From Maribacter algarum (ex Lu et al. 2025) (nom. illeg.) (lineage in GTDB: Bacteria; Bacteroidota; Bacteroidia; Flavobacteriales; Flavobacteriaceae): DNA of 64,000 bases. The notes under the pieces are model-generated. The model saw only the letters and a list, made by a program, of their open reading frames with translations. It did not search any database and had not been told where the DNA came from. The DNA is taken from the NCBI GenBank assembly GCA_947495915.1, contig CANMAW010000001.1:1-64000 (forward strand), written 5' to 3'. Of the stretch, positions 27,555-36,429 are shown piece after piece; positions within the stretch are counted from its first letter, which is position 1, and each line of letters begins with the position of its first letter. A program made the translations under genes and the position numbers.

Positions 27555-28671
27555 AAATTTTTAATGATTCTACATCTACATCTACCCCAAGACCAGGAGC
27601 GTCTGGCACTTTTATAATACCATTTTCAACCTTCACCTGACTCTGGGTCACTTCATCTCTAAGTGCGTTTTCGGTTCTATCTAACTCCATCGTTGGCAGC
27701 TCGTTATACATTCTACCCGGGTTCTTATCTAGGTTCGCCACAAAGTGAACAGCAGCATTAATAGCAATCCATGTTCCCCAGGTGTGAGGAACCACTTCTT
27801 TGTTGTATGCTTGAGCCAAAGTAGCAATTCGTTTGGCCTCTGTCAACCCTCCTGTAGCACAAATATCTGGCTGAGCAATATCTACACATTCTTGCTCTAA
27901 TAGTCTTTTAAATCCGAATTTTAAATATTCACATTCTCCCCCTGCGATGGGTATGGAAGTATTTTCTCTTAATTTTCTATACCCTTCATAATCTTCGGGC
28001 GAAACGGGCTCTTCAAACCATGATATATCATATTTTTCAACTTTTCTAGCCAATTCAATTGCTTCTTGATAATTATAGGCATGGTTTGAATCTATCATTA
28101 ATTTCATATCGGTACCAATCGCTTTTCGAATTGCAGAGATATATTTTATATCTTCTTTAATACCTAAACCGACCTTCATTTTAGTAGCTTTAAAACCTTG
28201 AGCTTTATATTGTAGGGCTTCTTGAACTAATTTCTCTTCTAAATTATCAACGCGAGTAAAGTAAAGGCCAGTGGCGTATGGTTGAATTAAAGGGTTTTTA
28301 ACCCCTCCCAACATACTTGCTACCGACTGGTTAAATACTTTTCCTTTAATATCCCATAGCGCAACATCTAAGGCACTTATAGCGGCTTGCATTGAACCGC
28401 TTCGTGCATAATCTAATGACCGTCGATACATTTCTTGCCAAAGCACTTCATGAGCTAATGCATTTTTACCTAATAAAAAAGGTTTAAAAAACTCTATAGC
28501 CGCTTTGATTACATTTGCTGGGCCATAACCTTCACCCCACCCATAGGTACCATCTTCCAGTGTTATTTTTACTATACAAATTTTTCTAGTATCATACTGC
28601 CACTGCGAGAAATAAAAAGGCGTTTCTAACTTATGAACAATTATATAAGGTGTTATTTTGGTTATTTTCAT
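27508..28671 (-). CDS. 3,6-anhydro-D-galactonate cycloisomerase-like enzyme (DauB, enolase superfamily)
   Basis: A 387-residue enolase-superfamily enzyme, from the ATG at 28671; the codon just before it is TTG. Catalytic features of the muconate lactonizing/mandelate racemase group are visible: Lys164 and Lys166 (TKMKVG), Asp194 (MIDSNHAY), Glu220 (WFEEP), Glu246 (GGE) and His296 (PHTWGT). It is only distantly related to the galactonate-dehydratase-like enzyme at 16321 and has a different residue pattern. Next to the aldehyde dehydrogenase, it fits the step that opens 3,6-anhydro-D-galactonate to 2-keto-3-deoxygalactonate. Other acid-sugar dehydratase roles cannot be excluded without assay. 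Confidence 0.82.
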   Translation of the reverse strand: MKITKITPYIIVHKLETPFYFSQWQYDTRKICIVKITLEDGTYGWGEGYGPANVIKAAIEFFKPFLLGKNALAHEVLWQEMYRRSLDYARSGSMQAAISALDVALWDIKGKVFNQSVASMLGGVKNPLIQPYATGLYFTRVDNLEEKLVQEALQYKAQGFKATKMKVGLGIKEDIKYISAIRKAIGTDMKLMIDSNHAYNYQEAIELARKVEKYDISWFEEPVSPEDYEGYRKLRENTSIPIAGGECEYLKFGFKRLLEQECVDIAQPDICATGGLTEAKRIATLAQAYNKEVVPHTWGTWIAINAAVHFVANLDKNPGRMYNELPTMELDRTENALRDEVTQSQVKVENGIIKVPDAPGLGVDVDVESLKIYEEKDTNDTEFKVRT

Positions 28672-28736
28672 CAATACTTTTTATGAACTGTTCGAAATTT
28701 GTTCACTTCGATCACTGTTATTAATTACTTTACTTT

Positions 28737-29744
28737 TTAATAATTAGCGTATCCTAAGATACAAATAGCAATAATTAGAATTGCTAGACCAATAAGAAGC
28801 ACATTAAAAGGCTTTTTGGCATTTTTCCACTCACCCGATCGGTATGCCCAAATATTACTTATTATCAACGCTAGACCCAGCAATATTGGCCAACCTATAA
28901 CCGGACCCATTTTACCCATTAAGGCGGCTCCTTGCCCATAAACTCCTAAAGCAGCAAACCAGAACACACCAGACAATATAGCCCAAGTATATGCCTTACG
29001 ACTATTACTTGCTCTGTATGACGACCATGAATTGTTCTTTACTAGTTTTAAAATTGCATATCCACCATTCATAATAAACGCACCAATTAAAACAACAACC
29101 CACGAAGCTAAACTTGCATTTTGAGCACCTACACCATATTGTTCAACAGCCACTTCTGCTACAGGCGTAGCATTAGCGAAGCCCACATTTAAAAATGCAG
29201 AAAGCACACCAGATGCTACAGCAATCAACACTCCCATCTGTATCGCACTATTTGTCCCACCTTCTGGTGACTTTAGCTTATCTCTTTTAACTCCGGCAAC
29301 TGCAGTTACTGCAACTCCAACAATTAAAAGCGCAACCCCAATAAGTATAATAGGAAAAGTGGGCTGATTCATTGCACCTTCAATTTGAAAAAGGGGAATT
29401 ATAGATCCCATGGATGCTGCCAGACCCATAACAATACCATAAGTTATAGATATACCTGTTTTTTCAACACTCACACCAAATAAAATACCTCCAATTCCCC
29501 ATAAAAATCCATAGATAGCAGCCATAAACAAGGTATTACTATCGGTATTCGCAATAACTTCAAACAAATTAGGAATCACCAATAGTGCCCAACAAATAGG
29601 AACTAGTATCATGGCAATAAAAGCATGCACCAACCACCATGCCTCCCATTTTAATGGAGCCATGTATTTCATACCCAACCCAAAAGTTCCTTGAAAAAAA
29701 CTTGCCAGCAATACCAATACTAAAGGAAGTAACTCAATTTCCAT
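28737..29744 (-). CDS. RhaT-like sugar permease (DMT superfamily)
   Basis: A 335-residue inner-membrane protein with about ten predicted membrane segments. It resembles L-rhamnose:H+ symporter RhaT (early GTFGLGMKYM, GLAASMGSIIPL, SGVLSAFLNVGFA, GVFWFAALGVYGQGA). It lies 65 bp before the cycloisomerase gene and is probably the first gene of the catabolic operon. A role in importing the monosaccharide released in the periplasm, here 3,6-anhydro-D-galactose, is an inference. The predicted cargo could also be a deoxy or acidic sugar. Confidence 0.8.
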   Translation of the reverse strand: MEIELLPLVLVLLASFFQGTFGLGMKYMAPLKWEAWWLVHAFIAMILVPICWALLVIPNLFEVIANTDSNTLFMAAIYGFLWGIGGILFGVSVEKTGISITYGIVMGLAASMGSIIPLFQIEGAMNQPTFPIILIGVALLIVGVAVTAVAGVKRDKLKSPEGGTNSAIQMGVLIAVASGVLSAFLNVGFANATPVAEVAVEQYGVGAQNASLASWVVVLIGAFIMNGGYAILKLVKNNSWSSYRASNSRKAYTWAILSGVFWFAALGVYGQGAALMGKMGPVIGWPILLGLALIISNIWAYRSGEWKNAKKPFNVLLIGLAILIIAICILGYANY

Positions 29745-29941
29745 ATATATTTATTTCATTAAAAAAAATTAAATGCAACCAATAAATCTGCATGTACTAC
29801 ATCACAACCAGTACTATAATACCATTACAGATCTTCTAAAAATCGTTGTTGATTCAAACACTAACAAAGTTGCCTAAGCTCGCAAAAAAGACAAAAAATT
29901 CACGCTTTCTTTCTACCATCAAACCTCGCTCTATCAAAATA

Positions 29942-29975
29942 AAACACGGTGATATGTATAGGTACCTCCGTGTTT
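29942..29975 (-). terminator. Hairpin: terminator or attenuator
   Basis: AAACACGG (29942-29949) and CCGTGTTT (29968-29975) form an 8-bp stem. On the minus strand TTATTTT follows the stem. It lies 200 bp after the gntP-like stop and 200 bp before the rhaT-like start, so it may end the first transcript or lie in the leader of the second. Confidence 0.5.
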
Positions 29976-30058
29976 GTACTAATGCAACGATAATCGTATA
30001 AATAATTTAACTAACAATTCAAAGTACGGGGATTATGACACGCATAACTATGCAATTA

Positions 30059-30082
30059 TTAACAGTGACCTACACTATATTA
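30059..30082 (-). promoter_or_regulatory. Second copy of the candidate regulatory motif
   Basis: The segment TTAAC-N4-ACCTACACTAT-N-TTA (plus-strand reading) matches the site at 12394-12417 at about 20 of 24 positions. It lies between the gntP-like and rhaT-like genes. Shared use by one regulator is the simplest reading. Confidence 0.35.
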
Positions 30083-30175
30083 TCAATTCAGCAACTTAGC
30101 AAGGCTATTTGAAGTACTAAAAAGCTATAAAGTAAATCTTAGCACACTGAAAAATGTAGAAGCAATGATTGAAAA

Positions 30176-31486
30176 TCAATTCATCAAAAAGAATAATACG
30201 ATGACTAAAAGTCCGCCGCTTATTGCTACAATAGCAGAAAGCACGCTCAATGACTTGAGCAACCGGTTAACTGAAATGTCATGAACTTCTTTAAATAACC
30301 AAAAGAAGCTGCTATTTACATGTACAATACCTAATGAGCCCGCCCCAATTGCCGCAGCAGTAAGTTCAGGCTGAAGTATACCTGCAGTTAACATAGGAGC
30401 AACTATCGATGCAGTAGTAATTAATGATACCGTTATCGACCCAGTTACGGTAGTAAACAAAAAGCTTAGTAAAAAAGGAATCACCACCCCCAACACTGAT
30501 AAATCACTCATATCAACATCAGTGATCAAAGAATTAACAATTGATGTATCTTTTATAACTTGACCGAACGCACCACCTGTTCCTGTAATAAGAATTACAA
30601 TGGCACACTTTTCTCCTGCAGATTGAAAATATGAGTTTAAGGTATTTGTGAAATTGATTTTGCCAATTAATGGCAAGGCAAAACAAACACCGATTAGTAA
30701 TGCCCATACGGGGTTTTTAACAAATTCAATCACAGGATGCTCCCAAGGAAACACCGTTCCAATAGACATAAGTAATAAGGGTACTAATAATGAAGCAAAC
30801 GGAAATATTTTCTTATATCCCGTTAATGTCTCGCCGTTTGCGGTAGTGGCATTTGGTACTTTAACCAATGCGTTCGGAATTATTAGTTTTCTCGAATTTG
30901 ATTTTATCCAAATCAATCCACCAACAACTGCCGCAATTGCAACGACCACATTAAATGGAATCATGTCACCTATATTAATATCAAGCATAACACCAACTGC
31001 TAATGGACCAGGAGTTGGAGGAATTAAAGCATGAGCAATAGTCAAACTCATTGCCAATGAAAGCCCTAACACTAAAATCGATTGACCCGATCTTTTAGAT
31101 AAAGCGACCATTGTAGGCAATAGGGTTAGGTAAGCAACATCCATAAAAACAGGTATTCCTACTAAAAAACCAATAACCGCCATACCCAAAGGCAAACGAT
31201 TAATACCAAATAACTTTATAATACTATCGGCGATGACATCTGCGCCTCCTGTTTCAGCGAGAATCTCACCAAGTAAAGTACCAAAAAGAATAACTAAGCC
31301 AATCCATTTTAGGGTATTTCCAAATCCGCTAAGTAAACTTTCCGTCACTGATGCCACTGAATTTCCAGTCGCCAGCCCTAATAACAGCCCAGCCACCAAC
31401 AAGGCAGGAATAGGGTGCACTTTAAACTTAGTTACACTTACTATTAAAAATGCAATTGAAAAAAATAAAATGAAAAGAGAAGTCAT
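30176..31486 (-). CDS. GntP-family sugar-acid:H+ symporter
   Basis: A 436-residue inner-membrane permease of the gluconate:H+ symporter family. It is recognised by PALLVAGLLLG, GFGNTLKWIGLVILFGTLLGEILAETGGADVIAD, the PVFMDVAYLTLLPTMVALSKRSG segment and the HALIPPTPGPLAVG motif. Members carry gluconate, galactonate or keto-deoxy acids. In this locus it could import anhydrogalactonate or galactonate made outside the cytoplasm, or simply provide a second entry route. A -7 box TACTTTTG lies upstream on the minus strand (31549-31556), without a good -33 partner. Confidence 0.88.
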   Translation of the reverse strand: MTSLFILFFSIAFLIVSVTKFKVHPIPALLVAGLLLGLATGNSVASVTESLLSGFGNTLKWIGLVILFGTLLGEILAETGGADVIADSIIKLFGINRLPLGMAVIGFLVGIPVFMDVAYLTLLPTMVALSKRSGQSILVLGLSLAMSLTIAHALIPPTPGPLAVGVMLDINIGDMIPFNVVVAIAAVVGGLIWIKSNSRKLIIPNALVKVPNATTANGETLTGYKKIFPFASLLVPLLLMSIGTVFPWEHPVIEFVKNPVWALLIGVCFALPLIGKINFTNTLNSYFQSAGEKCAIVILITGTGGAFGQVIKDTSIVNSLITDVDMSDLSVLGVVIPFLLSFLFTTVTGSITVSLITTASIVAPMLTAGILQPELTAAAIGAGSLGIVHVNSSFFWLFKEVHDISVNRLLKSLSVLSAIVAISGGLLVIVLFFLMN

Positions 31487-31694
31487 AGTATTCGTATGCT
31501 ACAATTATCAAAGCTTATACATTGTTCTAACACCACAATCTACAGTCACAAAAGTAATTGCTACAACACAAAAGGCTACTGCATTAATTACCCAAAGCCA
31601 ACATTATTTTAATAGGTATCGACAACTCTTTACTACACATTAAGCATAATTTTTTTTAAAACTAAAACAAAAGAGTCAGGTGAATCTTTCTAAA

Positions 31695-32591
31695 TTAAAC
31701 CTCTTCAAGTTCTAGCTTTTCTTTTGAGACATAGGGCTCCATATACTCCGTAGGTGTCATATTCATTAAGGCTTTAAACTGCCTATTAAAGTTAGTTACC
31801 GTATTAAAACCTGAGCGATAACAAATAGTAGTTATTTGATGTTTGCCTTCAATTAATAATTTGCAAGCATGACCAATTCTAATTTCATTTAAAAATTGAA
31901 CAAACGATTTCTGAGTTCGTTTTTTGAAATATCTGCAAAAAGCGTTAGGTGCCATGTGCGCTATTGAAGCCACAGTTTCTAATTCAATTTTATTTTCGAA
32001 GTTTTCATTGAGGTACGATATGATTCGCCCCATTCTTTCTTTTTCGCTTTTCTTGTAAGAATTATCAAAACCATTCGAACATAGAAAACCGTAATTCTCG
32101 CTAACAGAGAGTACGTCTAAAATTTTAAGTAGACTTACAATTCGTGATAGCCCTGTAGAGCACACCAGACCCACCATATGAGTATGCACTAAATATGTAG
32201 CAGCCTTAGAAAATTTCAACCCCCGGTTCGCATTATCAAACAGCACCTGTAAGCTTTTCGTTTCAGGCAGGTCTTTGAAGGTACTGCCCAAAAATTCACG
32301 ATCAAATTTCACCACAATCAAATCGGCAGGTTCACTCTCTTCAATATCATCGTAATACTCACGATGATTTCTGAACAAATGAGGTACGTTACTACCAATT
32401 AAATACAATTCACCAGCCTCAAAATTACCAATGCTGTTACCCACATATCGAGTACCACTACTTTTTAAGAAATAGATAAGCTCTAGCTCTGGGTGAAAAT
32501 GCCAATCTTGTTCAATGCAGGGTATTGTATCTTGCCTTGCCGAAAAAGAATTCTCTGGTTTTCGATCTGTTTGTTTGTATGTTAGTTTCAT
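31695..32591 (-). CDS. AraC-family regulator with cupin sensor domain
   Basis: A 298-residue regulator. The first half is a cupin-type ligand domain (FHPELELIYFLKSSGTRYVGN, ELYLIGSNVPHLF). The last hundred residues hold two helix-turn-helix units of the AraC/XylS type (LETVASIAHMAPNAFCRYFKKRTQKSFVQFLNEIRI, then ITTICYRSGFNTVTNFNRQFKALMNMTPTEY). It closes the locus on the upstream side and probably activates the carrageenan-type genes in response to a mono- or disaccharide. An AraC regulator occupies a comparable place in the Zobellia regulon, as I recall it. No regulator of the hybrid two-component or SusR type is present in the locus. Confidence 0.92.
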   Translation of the reverse strand: MKLTYKQTDRKPENSFSARQDTIPCIEQDWHFHPELELIYFLKSSGTRYVGNSIGNFEAGELYLIGSNVPHLFRNHREYYDDIEESEPADLIVVKFDREFLGSTFKDLPETKSLQVLFDNANRGLKFSKAATYLVHTHMVGLVCSTGLSRIVSLLKILDVLSVSENYGFLCSNGFDNSYKKSEKERMGRIISYLNENFENKIELETVASIAHMAPNAFCRYFKKRTQKSFVQFLNEIRIGHACKLLIEGKHQITTICYRSGFNTVTNFNRQFKALMNMTPTEYMEPYVSKEKLELEEV

Positions 32592-32862
32592 AAGTTCAGA
32601 ATTAGCATGTGAACTGAAATAGATAATTTCGCCCTTTCAATTTTAAACATGTAACAATATTTTCACTTCAATTATGCCAATTTAGCAAAATATTGATAAT
32701 ATACTACTATATCAACTTTAAAAAGCTAATAATCCGCCTATAAGACATGCCATTCGAAATTTAATTTTGAATTGAATTAATTTTCCCTACCATAGACCAG
32801 ACACACCCTTTGCAAATAACCATAAAGCCATTGCGGGCGTATCTTTTACGGGTTTAACCAAA
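32592..32862. other. Intergenic region between araC and the CRISPR array
   Basis: About 270 bp without a gene. It holds the araC promoter on the minus strand and, on its right side, the sequence leading into the first CRISPR repeat. By repeat orientation this is the upstream (leader) side of the array. No conserved leader motif is recognisable by eye. Confidence 0.5.
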
Positions 32863-33316
32863 GTTGTGAATTGCTTTCAGTTCTTTAATTTTATTGAGGA
32901 TTCACAGTAGTGGTTGGCAAATAGCAGTAGAAGGCAAGTTGTGAATTGCTTTCAGTTCTTTAATTTTATTGAGGATTCACAGTGGAGGTGAAATTGCAGA
33001 CCAAACCGAAGCTGTTGTGAATTGCTTTCAGTTCTTTAATTTTATTGAGGATTCACAGTTAACCTTTGAATTTTTAACCAAGTAAATAAGTTGTGAATTG
33101 CTTTCAGTTCTTTAATTTTATTGAGGATTCACAGTAGTGGTTGGCAAATAGCAGTAGAAGGCAAGTTGTGAATTGCTTTCAGTTCTTTAATTTTATTGAG
33201 GATTCACAGTGGAGGTGAAATTGCAGACCAAACCGAAGCTGTTGTGAATTGCTTTCAGTTCTTTAATTTTATTGAGGATTCACAGTTAACCTTTGAATTT
33301 TTAACCAAGTAAATAA
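32863..33316 (+). repeat. Tandem duplication of three repeat-spacer units
   Basis: Positions 32863-33089 and 33090-33316 are two 227-bp copies, each containing three repeats and the same three spacers in the same order. The unit lengths 75, 76 and 76 recur as well. This is recombination between repeats rather than new acquisition. Confidence 0.95.
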
Positions 33317-35029
33317 GTTGTGAATTGCTTTCAGTTCTTTAATTTTATTGAGGATTCACAGTAATAGTTTAAAAGATATAAAGCAAGAGCGCGTTGTGAA
33401 TTGCTTTCAGTTCTTTAATTTTATTGAGGATTCACAGTTAATTTCAATTTTAGCAGATTTTCCTTTAGTTGTGAATTGCTTTCAGTTCTTTAATTTTATT
33501 GAGGATTCACAGTGTAAACGTATATATGCTGTTGCTGGATTAAGTTGTGAATTGCTTTCAGTTCTTTAATTTTATTGAGGATTCACAGTTTCATTGTCAA
33601 CGCCACCGCCAACGCTATAGTTGTGAATTGCTTTCAGTTCTTTAATTTTATTGAGGATTCACAGTCATATCTATTTTTAGAATATCTGCTATTTAGTTGT
33701 GAATTGCTTTCAGTTCTTTAATTTTATTGAGGATTCACAGTAGGTAACGAAGATAAGTACACGTATAATAGTTGTGAATTGCTTTCAGTTCTTTAATTTT
33801 ATTGAGGATTCACAGTCTTTTATCGCCAGTGTTCATTCCCTTTTCAGTTGTGAATTGCTTTCAGTTCTTTAATTTTATTGAGGATTCACAGTTAATGTAA
33901 TTCTAAAACGAGACGGTAAACAGTTGTGAATTGCTTTCAGTTCTTTAATTTTATTGAGGATTCACAGTACAGCCTTCACTAATCCCCATTACTTTATAGT
34001 TGTGAATTGCTTTCAGTTCTTTAATTTTATTGAGGATTCACAGTGGGGAACAACTCGACAATAGACTCTACTTAGTTGTGAATTGCTTTCAGTTCTTTAA
34101 TTTTATTGAGGATTCACAGTTTTTCTAAGTCTTCGTTAAACTCTTCTTTAGTTGTGAATTGCTTTCAGTTCTTTAATTTTATTGAGGATTCACAGTCAAC
34201 TATCTGCATTAAATGTGAAGGCAATAGTTGTGAATTGCTTTCAGTTCTTTAATTTTATTGAGGATTCACAGTTACTTTCCCACTCCATATTTTCATTCAC
34301 AGTTGTGAATTGCTTTCAGTTCTTTAATTTTATTGAGGATTCACAGTACAAATTATAGAATAATTAGCGCAACTTTAGTTGTGAATTGCTTTCAGTTCTT
34401 TAATTTTATTGAGGATTCACAGTTAATGATATGGCAGCACTTAACGAAATTGAGTTGTGAATTGCTTTCAGTTCTTTAATTTTATTGAGGATTCACAGTT
34501 AGCAAATATGAAGCACTAAGCGAAATATAGTTGTGAATTGCTTTCAGTTCTTTAATTTTATTGAGGATTCACAGTAATGGCTACGACTTAACGTTTACAG
34601 CTACTGTTGTGAATTGCTTTCAGTTCTTTAATTTTATTGAGGATTCACAGTTTGGGTATGGCAATAAATAACTCTACAGGAGTTGTGAATTGCTTTCAGT
34701 TCTTTAATTTTATTGAGGATTCACAGTCTATCAATTTGATTAAATGACACCACTAGAGTTGTGAATTGCTTTCAGTTCTTTAATTTTATTGAGGATTCAC
34801 AGTTTTTATGTACTTGGGTGCAAGACAAATTAGTTGTGAATTGCTTTCAGTTCTTTAATTTTATTGAGGATTCACAGTTTTCAAATATTGCTAGTTTCTT
34901 TCAGCGCAGTTGTGAATTGCTTTCAGTTCTTTAATTTTATTGAGGATTCACAGTAGTCTGACAGAAGAACTTGAAGCGGGTGAGTTGTGAATTGCTTTCA
35001 GTTCTTTAATTTTATTGAGGATTCACAGT
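32863..35029 (+). CRISPR. Type II-C CRISPR array, 29 repeats and 28 spacers
   Basis: Twenty-nine copies of a 46-bp repeat beginning GTTGTGAATTGCTTTCA and ending GAGGATTCACAGT, separated by 29- or 30-nt spacers (unit length 75 or 76). Every repeat I read is identical, including both terminal ones. Pairing with the tracrRNA anti-repeat shows that crRNA is transcribed on the plus strand, opposite to the cas genes. Spacers 1-3 recur exactly as spacers 4-6. Within each repeat, TTG (positions 2-4) and TAATTTTA (24-31) are 19 bases apart, as in a Bacteroidota promoter. The repeat length and the flavobacterial/Bacteroides-like start are typical for Cas9 systems of this phylum. Confidence 0.98.
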
Positions 35030-35058
35030 ATACCAGCCATAAAAAACTGGTATACTGT
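35025..35058. other. Stem-loop closing the array
   Basis: ACAGTATACCAG (35025-35036) and CTGGTATACTGT (35047-35058) form a perfect 12-bp stem with a 10-nt loop. The first five bases of the left arm are the last five bases of the final repeat. It could end array transcription or mark the array boundary. It has no T-run on the plus strand. Confidence 0.5.
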
Positions 35059-35137
35059 TATTTAAGGCTAATGTTAGAGTTATAAAATAGGAACGAAACT
35101 TATGAATTGTATAAAGGTTCGTGCATCTTTTTTTAAT

Positions 35138-36417
<1,280 letters not shown>

Positions 36418-36429
36418 TTGCACATCATC

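Larger units (their letters stand above)
29745..30175. other. Intergenic region between gntP-like and rhaT-like genes
   Basis: About 430 bp with no convincing ORF on either strand. It contains the motif copy at 30059-30082 and a hairpin at 29942-29975. If transcription of the permease gene starts near the motif, the leader would be close to 300 nt long and would include the hairpin. Confidence 0.5.

Noticed and set aside
33348-33569. Open reading frame inside the CRISPR array
   Set aside because: It is made of repeats and spacers read through; the repeated peptide VVNCFQFFNFIEDSQ is only the translated repeat.
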